Assembly (NCBI GenBank): GCA_030144725.1
Contig: JASKMD010000017.1
Span: 8,570,200 to 8,634,199 of the forward strand
DNA: 64,000 nt
DNA from: Haematococcus lacustris
Lineage: Eukaryota > Chlorophyta > Chlorophyceae > Chlamydomonadales > Haematococcaceae
Direction: 5' to 3'
In this document: piece after piece, positions 1 to 11,455 of the stretch
Layout of the letters: each line of letters starts with the position of its first letter
Numbering within the stretch: position 1 is the stretch's first letter
The notes under the pieces: model-generated
Seen by the model: the letters and a program-made list of their open reading frames with translations, nothing else
Told to the model about the DNA's origin: nothing
Databases searched by the model: none
Made by a program: the position numbers and the translations under genes

Positions 1-220
1 CAGCATTGCCTGACCCCTGTGACAGGGCTATGCGTAGAGTTGAGCTATGCGAGTTGGGCTATGCGTAGAGCTGACTGGGCCTGAGGCGGATGGGGGAAAG
101 GGGTGCAGGGCACTGCTGCTGGAAGGTCATGGTGGAGAGAGGGAGTCCAGGTCCATGGGGTAGCAAGGTGCACGGCATACTGGCAAGCGCCTGCATGCTG
201 GCACACAGCCATTTTTATTG
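1..220. repeat. Dispersed repeat in cyclase intron
   Basis: Bases 1-42 are the near-perfect reverse complement of 3345-3386. Bases 71-210 match 3196-3340 in direct orientation, with scattered substitutions. It lies upstream of the first visible cyclase exon, so it sits in an intron. Its two parts occur in opposite relative orientation in the two places, which suggests rearranged pieces of one mobile family. No coding capacity is recognised. Confidence 0.7.
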
Positions 221-288
221 GTTTGGTCATGCTCCTTGAATAAGGTCTGGTAGCTGTGTGACTCGCTAGGCTGTGTCTGCTCCTGCAG

Positions 289-3137
289 TCCACCGCTCCT
301 CCTGGACGCATCCAGGTCACTGAGGCGACCTACCGCCTGCTGCCTCATGAGCAGTGGGAGCCCACAGGGGGCGTGGAGGTCAAGGGCAAGGTGGGCTGCT
401 GACTGACGCCATTATGAAAAACCACAGTCATCCATGCTATGCTTGCACTGCATGGGAGCCTGAAGTCCTTGGCACTGTGATAGCCTGCTTGGCCCTGGTG
501 GCCCTCATCCCCAGGGGCCATCTTGACAGCCTTGCAGCACCTCACTCATGAGCCCCAGTGGTAATGAGTGGAGGCTGAAGCTGTAAGGGAGAGGATGACG
601 GGGAGGCTAGCCAGGGCCCTGTGCCCCGAGGCTACCCTCCTCCCTAAATGCACACCCAATGGCAAGGGCATAGTCTTTCTTTCTTTCCGTAGTCCTGCTG
701 GGCCAGGCATTGCAGCACCAGCCCTGGCGCCGGCCTGCCCCGTAGTCTTATTTTCTTGCTTGCTAGCCTGAATGCACGGCAACTATCTAAAAGTGCTCTG
801 CTGGCACGCAGGGGCTGATGCAAACGTTCCTGTGGCTGCCCCACCTGGCTGCTGTGGCTGAGGGGGATGGTGAAGAACTGCTGAGCAGCACCTCCCTGCA
901 CCAGGCAGCGGGTGCACCAGGCAGGACGTCCAGTGCCCACCTGCCCAAGCATGCGCGCGTGTCCAGCCAGCTGTCTCTGCACAGCAGCCAGCTGCCCTGT
1001 GTGACCTTAGGCGCAGACGAGGCCATGTCCTCAAACACTTCCCTCTACATCTGTGGTGGAGGTGGCCGCACCAGCCTGCCCAGCCTAGCAGCACGCGGCG
1101 CACGCCGACCCTCCACCTACATCTTGACCAACCCTGTGGATGAGGCAGCTCCTGCTGCCGTGCCCAGACTGCAGCAGACCAATACAGTGGTTCCCAGCAG
1201 CTGGGAGGTGCAGGCCCAGGCAGCCACCCCACACCCGCCTGGCTCCAGCCAGCTGCCTTCAGGGCCGGCCGACCTGCACACCAGCCCCCCTTGGCCCATG
1301 CAGCGCAGGCAGAGTGGGCTGGCACCCCGCGGCATGCAGTGGCCCTTCTGGCCTGCATCAAGGCGGGCGTCCCGGGTGGAGGTGGACAGCCTGCAGCCCA
1401 GCGAGCACTATGCTCAGTATGCGGCAGCCAACGCCAGTGGGGGAGGCCAGGCATCAGCGGACATGGCCCTGCTGCAGCGCGCCAGCAGCCGCACAGAGCA
1501 CATCCTGTGAGTGGTGCGGTGCCTGCTACATCACATGCGTGTGGCCCTGCCGCTGCTGCTCTGGCATGTGATCTTGTCAAGCCTGAGGCACTGAGGGACA
1601 GAGGCAGAGCAGGGCTTGAGAGGGGGGCCACAGAGCCACAGCCCAGGCATTGCCAGGCGGCACGGCAGGCAGCACCTAGTAATGCGGCTGCAGCATGCAG
1701 TGCTCCTTGCTGCCCCACTGTTTGTGTCAGAACACACTGGCACTGCCTTCTTGCCAGTCCCTGCGCCCATCCACACCTTCCTCATCCTATCCACCACCGA
1801 CTGCTGCTGCTGTACCAGGGGCTGGCTGGGGGCTGTGTGCAGCACGCTGCCGGCTTAGCCAGCTTGACTAGGCAACGGAGTGTTCCTTCGCAGCCCCAAC
1901 CTGGCTGTCCTGCCTGGGGCCACCTCATTTCTTTGTCAAGGCTGCATAATGTATGGCCTCTTTGGGCTGTTGCTGGCGCCACTGCCTGTTCGGCCTGGTG
2001 TCACCATGGCGTGCCGATGTTTCCCCACCACATCATAGCACAGCTCGCCTGCAACAACAGCTGTCCTAGCAGTGTGTGTGTGCGTGTGTGTGTGCGTGTG
2101 CGTGTGTGTGCTGATGCAGGCTGTTCCAAATGGACCAGGCAGGTTCAGGGTCAGGGCCGAGCGCCCCCCTCCACCCGCCCGTGCTACACGGCCCGCCGCC
2201 CAGCCGCCTTGCCCATGTGGCCCCCAGCGCCCCCAGCGCCAGCTTGCCTGTCTATCAGCTTGGCCAGATGCGCCCGCTGTCTTTCACCATGCCCCGCACC
2301 TACCCCCACACTGTGGATGCCGCCCCGGACGACGAGAGCCTAGCTCCCGCTGCTGCTGCCGCCATCGTTGTGCCCAGCACCGCAGGCCGGCGAGCCTCCG
2401 TCGTGCTCCCCTGCCCACCAGCAGGCGCTCCAAGCCGTGGCCCTCCACCACCTGTGTCCAACCTGGCAGTGCCAGCCTGGCCCCCTGAGGCAGCTGCCTA
2501 CAATGAGCTGTCCCTGGCCTCCCTGCTGGCTGCGGCGGACTGGTCCATGAATGCGGTGGTGGGGCCAGGCATGATCCCGGTGGGCTATGCACCCCTGGTG
2601 GCTGTGGGCCCTGCACCAGTGCTGGGAGCAGGGGCTGTGGCAGCTAGGGCGCCGTCCACGGAGATGCGAACAGGGAGGGGGCAGGATCAGGCCGTGGGGG
2701 GCGCCCCAGGGGTTGACCCTACTCGGCCTGCCGTTGGCCCAGGCCAGGCAGCTCTCCGCCGAGCATCTGATCTCGGGCCTGCCACTCTCCCCTCCGCTGT
2801 CAGCCCATTAGGCAAGTCAGCCCATGGACCCACCACCCAGCCCAAACGGCAAGGCAGCATGGCTGGCAGCGAAAACCTTGACTGGGGTATCGGACAGCTG
2901 CCGAGAGCAGGCGAAGCAGTCCCACTGGGTTGTGACACGCCACTTACACCTCCACACGCCGCCTCTGCAAGCGGCCAAGTGCTGCGCCCAGCCATGACAC
3001 GCACGTCCGGCCCGGGCCTCCCTAACTCGGCGCTGGACTTAGCCCAGGTGCCCTCCATTGGCAGTCTCAGGCTCGCGGGCGCAGCTGGCCTTTACCGTAG
3101 CTCCCTGCTGGTGCCTGACCCCATACAGCACCTGTGA
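289..3137 (+). CDS. Class III adenylate/guanylate cyclase, C-terminal part (5' end outside window)
   Basis: Three exons are visible: 289-390, 812-1506 and 2120-3137, stop TGA at 3135-3137. All introns are GT-AG and the phases match (0, then 2). The first exon encodes the end of a class III cyclase catalytic domain: a STAPPGRIQVTEATYRLL-type stretch followed by WEPTGGVEVKGK. The second exon continues with GLMQTFLW, as in the family's closing 'VKGKG..TYWL' strand. The enzyme would make cAMP or cGMP from the nucleoside triphosphate. The metal-binding and substrate-specifying residues lie upstream of the window, so cyclase type cannot be decided. About 560 residues of Ser/Pro/Ala-rich low-complexity tail follow the domain, with no further domain recognised. 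The earlier exons, and any membrane or receptor part, are missing because the window starts inside the gene. Confidence 0.85.
2072..2110. repeat. (GT)n-type microsatellite in cyclase intron 2
   Basis: A [14 protein letters not shown] dinucleotide run immediately precedes the acceptor at 2118-2119. It takes the place usually held by a polypyrimidine tract, which is unusual. Confidence 0.85.
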
Positions 3138-3195
3138 CGCGAACTGGACAAACAGGTAGACGAGGGGCACTACACGCAGGGGTTGCGTCATTAGA

Positions 3196-3700
3196 GCTGA
3201 CTGGGCCTAAGGGAAAGGGAAAGGGAGAGGGGTGCAAGGCACTGCTGCTGAAAGGTCATGGTGGGGAGAGGGCGATCAGGTCCATGGGGCAGCAAGGTGC
3301 ACGGCATACTGGCAAGCGACTGCATGCTGGCACACAGCCTTGCCAACTCTACGCATAGCCCTGTCACAGGGGTCAGGCAATGCTGTAGGTGGTAGGCGAC
3401 CATGACCATGTGTATGCCATGTATAGGCCATGAGCATGCCATGTGATGGGAACACCACACAGACAAAACACCGTTTTGTAGTGGTCCACAGTTAGTGTGT
3501 TCGACTGCAATGAAGGCTCAAGGTTGAGGGCCAAAGGTGCTGGCACACAGCCTTGGTACTAGCAGCAGCAGGGGCAGCAGTAGTGCAGCGCCCACCACGG
3601 TTGACAAAGCATGCCTGGCATTCAAGCTCTGCAGGCATCATATGCTGCATGATGCAGAATGATGGGTACGGGCAGGTGCATTGCTGCACGAACCATCATT
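3196..3700. repeat. Dispersed repeat cluster related to Fanzor copy 3 tail
   Basis: 3196-3340 repeats 71-210, and 3345-3386 is the inverted copy of 1-42. The stretch from about 3366 to 3690 shares ordered blocks with 17315-17540: GGGTCAGGCAATG, GATGGGAACACCACACA, AAAACACCGTTTTG and GCTGCATGATG plus ACGGGCA. The 17.3-kb copy directly follows a decayed Fanzor-like reading frame, so this segment looks like a solo 3' end of the same element family. No coding sequence is visible. Confidence 0.6.
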
Positions 3701-3799
3701 GAACCACCGTGGAACTCCTGATGGTAGTAATAGTACTTGTTGCTTTACTTAAACTCGTAGTTTGATGAATGTTCAACATATGTGATCCGCTAAGAGCAC

Positions 3800-3985
3800 C
3801 TCAGTCTCATTGCGTACCAGCGCGTCATAACCACGTCCATGCCTCACGGCAAGAAACGGAAAAGCAGCGCCAAGGAAACAGCGTCAGCAGTTGAGCTGAG
3901 CACAAACTTGTGGAGTGCGATGAACACGCAGGTCAGGCTATCATGTGCATCATGCATGTGCTGGTGTCGGAGGTGAAGAGCAGCA
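3800..3985. repeat. Direct repeat A, first copy
   Basis: About 170 bp are repeated with few changes at 4595-4775. Both copies start near CCTCAGTCTCAT and run through an ATGCCTCACGGCAAG block to GTGCTGGTGTCGG. The copies have small indels, indicating an old duplication. Function unknown. Confidence 0.8.
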
Positions 3986-3989
3986 GGTT

Positions 3990-4065
3990 ACCCCCGCCAT
4001 TAGCGGCACCCCCATGGCTCAAGAGATAACATCTAACTCATTTCTGCACGGATGAGGTCGCCCAG
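3990..4065. repeat. Short dispersed repeat (CCCCCGCCATT...GGATGAGG family)
   Basis: About 75 bp closely match 22916-22991 in the same orientation. The first half also occurs inverted at 25290-25322. Probably a transposon terminal fragment. Confidence 0.7.
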
Positions 4066-4435
4066 ATAATACACACGGTTAGAAATCGGACCATTCTCAG
4101 ATTCTGTACATCAGCAAAAGTCCCAACCGCCAGCTCCGCCAGGCCGCAGCCGCACCCAGCCGCAACAAGCCGTTACCAGCACGTTGCGGGGCAGCCAAAG
4201 CGCTGGCTTCCCTGCGCCCGCCCCCACCCCAACGCTAAACGCTCCGCAATGCAGCCAGGTAACCCACGCCGAGAGCGGGGCGCAGGCCACACCGTGTAGT
4301 TCAGCACGAGCGGTGCTGCCCCGCAGCCAGCCCAGCCTATGCGAAGGCGGAGCCGCCCTGGTCAGCCTGCTCCCCTGCGTGCATCTCAACGTGCAACCCA
4401 CGACCAGCCGGAGCTCTAGGACCGCCGCATCCCAG

Positions 4436-4600
4436 CCCTGCCCCACCCCCTCCCAGCCCTGCCCCACCCCCTCCCAGGCTTGCGTTGCCCCTCCTCTCCC
4501 TGCCCAGCCCTGCCCCACCCCCTCCCAGCCCTGCCCCACCCCCTCCCAGCCTTGCGTTGCCCCTTCCCTCCCTGCCCAGCCCTGCCCCACTCCCTCAGTC
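4436..4600. repeat. C-rich minisatellite
   Basis: Repeats of about 20 bp (CAGCCCTGCCCCACCCCCTC) are arranged in two higher-order blocks separated by TTGCGTTGCCCCTnCC. No gene overlaps it. Confidence 0.8.
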
Positions 4601-4775
4601 TCATCGCGTCCAATCGCGTCATAACCACGTCAATGCCTCACGGCAAGCAACGGAAATGCAGCGCCAAGGAAACAGCGTCAGCAGTTGAGCTGAGCACAAG
4701 TGGAGTGCTATGAAGACGCAGGTCAGGCCATCGTTGTGCACCATGCATGTGCTGGTGTCGGTGTTGAAAAGCAAA
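4595..4775. repeat. Direct repeat A, second copy
   Basis: Second copy of the segment at 3800-3985, in the same orientation. The remaining sequence to 5400 shows no recognisable gene. Confidence 0.8.
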
Positions 4776-5405
4776 GGGGACCGGGGGGCAAGAGCAGCAG
4801 GGGCAGGGCCAGCACTGGCAGCAGCAAGCAACTAAGGCTGTTGTGGCTGGACTGCTCATATGCAGCACACAAGTTCCGCTCAAGGTAGTGCCATTATTTA
4901 CCCAGCGAGTGGGGGTTTTACGGCGAGCAAGCACACCAGTAACTCTGGGGCGGCCCACCTTCCCCCTTGCCTTCAATTCTGCTAGACAAGCACCTCCTCC
5001 TCCCAGGCACACCAGGCTAGGCTAGACACGCCTGCCCAGCCGCCGCCAGCCCAGCCAACAGGCCACTCCACCCCCCGCTTCCCACTCGACAGTCGGGACC
5101 CAAGCGAGGGCAGTGCTCAGGCCAACTGTACGACAGACTCGCTGCTAATTGTCACCACTTGGGTGCAACTTCAGCGTTGGCCCTAACACTACCCAAAGCA
5201 TGGCTCTAGCCAGCACTTGCTGCCCTTGCCGAAGCGCGTCTTTACGCACCCGGACAATGTTGACATGGTGCATGGCAGGGAGTGACCGCCATCCAACAAC
5301 ATGGCTGCTCGACTGCTCGGCAACCTCTCTTCCAGTTGCAGCTTAAAGCTCCGTCGCCTGCCGGTCGCATAGCCGGTCTGGTGCTGCACAGGGTCAGACT
5401 ATAAA

Positions 5406-7698
5406 ATGCCCAGCCCATCGAAGATCGACAAGAAAGAGGCATGTGGGTGACAGGACGCGCCGAACAGCCAGCTCATAGCGTATCTATGTGTTTACAAGCT
5501 GAGCTCAAGCTACCTTCGCGGTGCAACCGCGACCGCAGACCACGCCAAGCTTTGCAAGCTGCTGGACACCTATGAAAAGGCATTCATCGTGGGCGCCGAC
5601 AATGTCGGCTCCATGCAGTTTCAGAACATCAGGAAGGCGAGTTATCATTGGCAACGATCCAAGTCCAGCGTAGAGCAATGGCAGATAGCGTGAACAGTTG
5701 CGGAGAACAGCGAGGGCGATACGGCATTATGCAAGGCGTCATGTCTGTATGCGTCTGCACAACAGCTGATCTTATAAGCCTGGTTCCTGCAGGGCCTGCG
5801 CCCAGGCGCTATCATCCTGATGGGCAAGAACACCATGATGAAGCGCTCCATCAGGCTGTACTGTGAGCAAACTGGCAGTGACAAGTGGGCTGTTATTCTG
5901 GATCAGCTGGTTGGCAATGTTGGCATCATCTTCACCAACGGTGACCTGAACGACGTGCGGGCTGAGATCAACAAGTACAAGGTGGATCATTTCTGCCCGC
6001 CCAAGTCACAGGAAACATATCAGACAAGTGGGCTCAATCCTTAGGACCTTGCAGGGTCAGCCACAATGCAAGCAGGCCAATGTTGCATTGTGGCGATGGT
6101 GGTCTCAGCAGTTGGGTGGCAGCGCTATGATTCGCGCCAACCAGAATGCTAGGCAGCTATTCAGCCGTACAAGTTTGGCACAATTGCAGGTTGGGGCCCC
6201 TGCCCGCGTGGGCCTCATCGCCCCCGATGACGTGCGCATCCCTGCTGGCCCCACTGGTATGGATCCCTCCCAGACGTCCTTCTTCCAGGTGTGATTTGCA
6301 TCACCATGGCTACATCATGATGCAAGCAGGCTAGGGCATGTGGGAGGTGCAGGGTCTCAAGGTGGTAGCTAAGAGTGCAGCAGGCCTGGCAGTGTGGCTT
6401 GGCAGCGTGGCGTGGCAGCGTGACCTGGGCGGCGCCCCCTCTTAATGTGCGCCGAGGCTACACGGCTGTGGTTGCTCGGACGTGTGGGATGAACATCATG
6501 GCCATCATGCATCACTTGTGAATGCTTTGGCAGCAGGCAGCCCTGTGTTGTGATGCTGTATGCAGGCCCTGGGTATTGCCACCAAGATCAACAAGGGTAC
6601 CATTGAAATGGTGTCTGACAACCATCTGATCAAGGCTGGTGATAAGGTGCGCCCACTTCTTGCCTTCCCTGCACTGACTTGCTGGGATTTACCTGGGATG
6701 GGTTGCCTGACATGCACCAAATAGGAGCTGGCTGCCAGCAGAATGCAGGCTACAGCAATGTGCAGTCAAATCAGGCGCAGCCCCTCGGAGTTGGCAGATG
6801 TGCTACTGGATGAGGCAGCCCCTATTGCTGCAGCTCTGGTGACCTGTCTGACAGCCCCAGCGTCAGGCATAAGGGGGTGCGCCTGTGTCGTGCACTTTGC
6901 AACACTAGTACTAACTAATGCCCGAGGCACCTGTCCTCTATTCTGTTACCATCGCCATCCTCGATGCCGTGACCATGGCACTGCACCCTGCCTGCCAGGC
7001 ATGCAAGCTCTAGACCCCTGATCCACCCGACCTCCCTCATGGTGCCGTTGCTGCCACTTGTTAATCCCAACTTGCTGATGGGCAAGGCCAAGCAGCCATA
7101 CCAGGCTGGCGGTCATTACTGTGTGAAAGCATTATTGCCACTGCTGTCCCCACTACAGGTGGGCGCCTCCCAGGCTACCCTTCTGTCCAAGCTGGGCCTG
7201 CGCCCCTTCAAGTACGGACTGCAGCTGCTCAAGGTGTTTGAGAATGGCGCTCTGTATGACCCTGCCGTGCTGGATATCACCGATGACGCCATCATGAGCA
7301 GCGTGTCAGCCGCCATTGCCAACATCGCGGCGCTGTCCCTGGCTGCGGACTTCCCTACGCTTGCCTCCATCCCGCACTCTGTGGTCAACTCCTACAAGAA
7401 TGTGCTGGCACTGTCCCTGGCAACCGACTTCACATTCCCACTGGCGCAAAAGGTAAAAATTGCTAGCAGGAGTCCTGGGCAGCTGTGTCGCCAGGTTGGG
7501 CAAGAGCCTGTTTTCCACCCCCTCTGCTTCCGGCCTTGATGTACGCAGGTCAAGGACTTCCTGGCCGACCCTTCCAAGTTCGCAGTGGCTGCTGCACCCG
7601 CTGCTGCTGCTGCGCCCGCCGCCGCCCCCGCCGCCAAGAAGGAAGAGGTCAAGGAGGAGTCAGAGGAGGAGGACATGGGTTTCTCTCTGTTCGACTAG
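5406..7698 (+). CDS. RPLP0: 60S acidic ribosomal protein P0 (uL10)
   Basis: Seven exons: 5406-5442, 5539-5636, 5793-5981, 6190-6288, 6566-6646, 7159-7452 and 7549-7698. They join in frame to 315 aa, the usual P0 length. P0 anchors the P1/P2 dimers of the ribosomal stalk at the GTPase-associated centre of the large subunit. Visible hallmarks are [33 protein letters not shown], the Ala-rich hinge, the acidic stretch [11 protein letters not shown] and the invariant C-terminal MGFSLFD. The start is the ATG inside ACTATAAAATG. Intron 2 uses a GC donor (AAG|GCGAGT), because keeping it as exon would break the NIRK-GLRPG junction; the other introns are GT-AG. Fully intact. Confidence 0.97.
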
Positions 7699-7946
7699 TC
7701 TCCGTGTCGCCAGGCAATGTGGGACGATGGTGCATGAGGGGGTGTCCAATCGTATGCTAGGTGGCGACTGTAACCAGGCAGATCACTGTCCTTATTTGCC
7801 CAACTGCAACAACGCAAAGGTGGCGCTGCTTACACGCATCACGAGGGGGTATCGGTGTGCGTCACAATTGTTGAATCCCTACAGCCCTCATGCTACACCA
7901 AAATGAAGCACGAGTTGTGATCAAGCATAGGCTGCGAGTTCGTCAT

Positions 7947-7951
7947 TGTAA
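7947..7951 (+). terminator. TGTAA polyadenylation motif of P0
   Basis: TGTAA lies 249 nt after the P0 stop. It is the standard poly(A) signal of chlorophyte nuclear genes. A second TGTAA occurs at 8057-8061 and could be an alternative. Confidence 0.6.
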
Positions 7952-8394
7952 AGGCTACTGCTAGTGTGCCTACTGCCCACTTCAGCTTAGCCATTCTGGT
8001 GCGTGTGCCTGTAGCTAGAGCCCTAACTAGTAGCTCCAACCCGTACACATCCCCTTTGTAAGGGGGTTTTGTGGGTAGAACGGGGGCTCGGACCAGGCTC
8101 GGGCGGAGTGAGGAAAAGTGAGCTGGTCTGGGCCCTAGTGGGCGCGGCCAAGCACGACCGCTGCTAGCCCAGCCACTGCTGGGGTCAGCCCGATATTTTT
8201 GACAGGGCTGGAGACAGGTCTGGAGACGGACTTGCTGTTTCGCTGTTTCGCATACATGCTCGCACTAATGTCTCCGTTTGTATGCGGACGTTTGTTTGCC
8301 TGTCTGCTTATCTCGTGTCTCTGACTTCGACGTTAGGTGACTTCGACTTCGACGTTAGGTAGCCTTGACTTCGATAAGCGGGTTGCAGTGAATA

Positions 8395-8399
8395 TTACA
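8395..8399 (-). terminator. TGTAA polyadenylation motif of the 626-aa unknown gene
   Basis: TTACA on the + strand reads TGTAA on the minus strand, 171 nt after the stop at 8570. It supports a real transcription unit there. The rest of 7952-8569 holds no gene; short GACTTCGACGTTAGGT repeats occur at 8326-8375. Confidence 0.55.
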
Positions 8400-8569
8400 A
8401 TTGCAGCGGAACGATAGATTCAAGTGGAGATGTTGTACATGTGTTGGACCCAGTCAGGCCAGGTCACATGCAAACGCAAGCAGGACGCGAAACACACAAG
8501 AAACACGCGAGAAACAAGCATGACGCAAAGCGCCAGAGTATCCAAGTGCTTAATATGCTTGGATTAAGT

Positions 8570-11455
8570 CTAGTGCTTCTTAGTAGCAACACGAGTAGCC
8601 TTGCGCTCTCTCCCTTGCAGCTGATTGATTGTGGCAGCTGCCTTCTTGTAGACATCTTTGGTGGCCTCTGCACAAGGAGGCCATAGCGCCATTGGCTGCT
8701 TCTCACCAACAGCTCCAGCCAAGCAGACAAACACATTGCAGCCAGTCATTAAGCCAGTGGTCTTCTTGAGGTTCTTGGCACTGTGGGACAAAAAGGCTGA
8801 CACTGCATGCTCCACGGTGCATGGCATAGGGAAACCAAGCCCTAGCTGCAGCCCTGCCCCATTGCCAGCTGCTGCTAGGGGTGTGGGGGAGGTGGGAGGC
8901 TGCAGCAGCCCTGCCCCACTGCCAGCTGCTGCCAGGGATGTGGGGTAGGTGGGGGGCTGCAACAGCCTTGCCCCACTGCCAGCTGCTGCCAGGGGTGTGG
9001 GGGAGTAGAGAGGCTGCTGGGTGTGGGGGAGTAGGGAGGTGGGAGGCTGCAGCAGCCCTGTCAGCCTGCCAGCTGCTGCCAGGGGTGTGGGGGAGGTAGG
9101 AGGCTGCAGCTGCCCTGCCCCACTGCCAGCTGCTGCCAGGGGTGTGGGGGAGTAGAGAGGCTGCTGGGTGTGGGGGAGTAGGGAGGTGGGAGCCTGCAGC
9201 TGCCCTGTCAGCCTGCCAGCTGCTGCCAGGGGTGTGGGGGAGTAGGGAGGCTGCAGCTGCCCTGTCAGCCTGCCAGCTGCTGCCAGGGGTGTGGGGGAGG
9301 TAGGAGGCTGCAGCTGCAGCTCCCGGTACAGCTTCATGGCCTCTGTCACTGGTGCTTGCTGTTGTAACTGTTCTGCTGTGTATGGAAGCTCGGCCCCTGC
9401 TGCAGCTGCAGACCCGGGGCCTAACAGGCCAGGGCTGTGCTGCCCAGGAGCTGCTCCTCCTGCTGCTGCTGCTGCAGGCCAGGGGCCCCACAGGCCAGGG
9501 GCAGGGCTGTGCTGCCCAGCTGCTGCTCCTCCTCCTCCTGCTGCTGCAGGCCAGGGGCCCAGCAGGCCAGGGGCAGGGCTGTGCTGCCCAGCTGCTGCTC
9601 CTCCTCCTGCTGCTGCTGCTGCAGGCCAGGGGCCCAGCAGGCCAGGGGCAGGGCTGTGCTGCCCAGCTGCTGCTCCTCCTCCTGCTGCTGCTGCTGCAGG
9701 CCAGGGGCCCAGCAGGCCAGGGGCAGGGCTGTGCTGCCCAGCTGCTGCTCCTCCTCCTGCTGCTGCTGCTCCTCCTGCTGCTGTGTTGTGTTGCACAACT
9801 GCTGCTCTTGCTGCTGATGCTGTTAAGGCAGCTGTCATGGCAGGACCAGCCAGCTGCAGGTTGTACATGTCGTTCAAGACCTCCATCGTCCCTCGAGGTC
9901 TGCGACGAAGAAGCTCTCCATTGGCCAGCTGCTGTGCTGCCTTCTCCGCCACCTCCTGGTAGCCATGGCAGCGCTGGATGTGCTGGCACAGATGATCCTG
10001 GGAGCTTACATCCGGAGCTGTCAGCTGGAGCCAGATGCAGTCTTGGCAGAGCACGACTGTGAGCTCAAGGAGAGCCGCCAACAGTGCTGTAAAGCATGCT
10101 TTGATCTTCTTGGTGATGGTGGCGCTGTCATTGGCCTCTTTCAAGGCAGGCAGGAAGTTGAAGATGTGCACAGCTGCCTCGTCCAGGAATGGCCCAAGCA
10201 GGATGATCTCATATCTGGGGCAGGGAGGGGCAGTGTGGGGCAGTGTGGGGCAGTGTGGGGCAGTGTGGGGCAGTGTGGGGCAGTGTGGGGCAGTGTGGTG
10301 TGGTGTGGTGTGGTGTGGTGTGGTGTGGTGTGGTGTGGTGTGGTGTGGTGTGGTGTGGTGTGGTGTGGTGTGGTGTGGTGTGGTGTGGTGTGGTGTGGTG
10401 TGGTGTGGTGTGGTGTGGTGTGGTGTGGTGAGGGGCAGTGTGGGGCAGTGTGGGGCAGTGTGGGGCAGTGTGGGGTGGGGTGGGGTGGGGTGGGGTGGGG
10501 TGGGGTGGGGTGGGGTGGGGTGGGGTGGGGTGGGGTGGGGTGGGGTGGGGTGGGGTGGGGTGGGGTGGGGTGGGGTGGGGTGGGGTGGGGTGGGGTGGGG
10601 TGGGGTGGGGTGGGGTGGGGTGGGGTGGGGTGGGGTGGGGTGGGGTGGGGTGGGGTGGGGTGGGGTGGGGTGGGGTGGGGTGGGGTGGGGTGGGGTGGGG
10701 TGGGGTGGGGTGGGGTGGGGTGGGGTGGGGTGGGGTGGGGTGGGGTGGGGTGGGGTGGGGTGGGGTGGGGTGGAGTGGGGTGGGGTGGGGCAGTGTGGGG
10801 CAGTGTGGGGTGGGGTGGGGCAGTGTGGGGCAGTGTGGGGCAGTGTGGTGTGGTGTGGGGTGGTGTGGTGTGGTGTGGGGTGGGGTGGGGTGGGGTGGGG
10901 TGGAGTGGGGTGGGGTGGGGCAGTGTGGGGCAGTGTGGGGTGGGGTGGGGCAGTGTGGGGCAGTGTGGGGCAGTGTGGTGTGGTGTGGTGTGGTGTGGGG
11001 TGGGGTGGGGTGGGGTGGGGTGGGGTGGGGTGGGGTGGGGTGGGGTGGGGTGGGGTGGGGTGGGGTGGGGTGGGGTGGGGTGGGGTGGGGTGGGGTGGGG
11101 TGGGGTGGGGTGGGGTGGGGTGGGGTGGGGTGGGGTGGGGTGGGGTGGGGTGGGGTGGGGTGGGGTGGCACTTTATGCTCTTATCCCTCAGCCCGTCCCC
11201 GACTCTGTTGACCACCGCTTCGGTGACCTCGGGGTCTACCGTAAAAGCAAGGCTGACTTTCCTTCGCTTCTTGCTGGCAGCCTGCTGAATATCGTCGTCC
11301 GCCTCATCTTCCGAGCTGGAGCTCGAGTCATCGTTAATTTATATTTATTGTCTTGATGTAGCTGGCTACCGCTGCAACTGGCGCCGCCACTTGCGCAACA
11401 TGGCTGTGTCGGGTATGATCACGCAATCCTGGCCTGTCTTGCCCGGCATTGGCAT
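8570..11455 (-). CDS. Unknown 626-aa nuclear-type protein with internal repeats
   Basis: Not recognised. Three exons fit in phase: 11370-11455 (tentative first exon, ATG at 11455), 11172-11321 and 8570-10214. The intron 10215-11171 consists of the GGGGT-type array; its ends are AA|GTGCCA and CCCCAG|A. The product starts with a basic segment, then an acidic SSSEDEADDD run and a KKRRK nuclear-localisation-like cluster. Next come about 100 helical residues (from YEIILLGPFLDE to GYQEVAEKAAQQ), then two tandem-repeat blocks, and an ordinary C-terminal region ending ATRVATKKH. The first intron would be only 48 nt and lacks a pyrimidine tract, so the N-terminus is the weakest part. Reading straight through the array would give a Pro-His-Thr-Pro polymer, which the splice sites make unnecessary. 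Confidence 0.55.
8868..9330 (-). repeat. Coding minisatellite (PTSPTPLAAAG units)
   Basis: About ten imperfect units of 45-70 bp encode LQPPTSPTPLAAAG-like repeats in the unknown 626-aa protein. Unit lengths are multiples of three, so the frame is kept. Confidence 0.8.
9425..9790 (-). repeat. Coding minisatellite (GQHSPAPGLLGPWPAAA units)
   Basis: Five tandem units of about 75 bp encode Ala/Gly-rich modules with a GQHSPAPG core in the unknown 626-aa protein. Near identity of the units points to recent expansion. Confidence 0.85.
10228..11170 (-). repeat. GGGGT/GGCAGT/GTGGT intronic array
   Basis: Pentamer GGGGT runs are interspersed with GGGGCAGTGT and GTGTG blocks on the + strand. The array fills an intron of the minus-strand gene, so the sense strand is CCCCA-rich. 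The + strand has long runs of G4 spaced by T, a strong G-quadruplex pattern. Confidence 0.9.
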
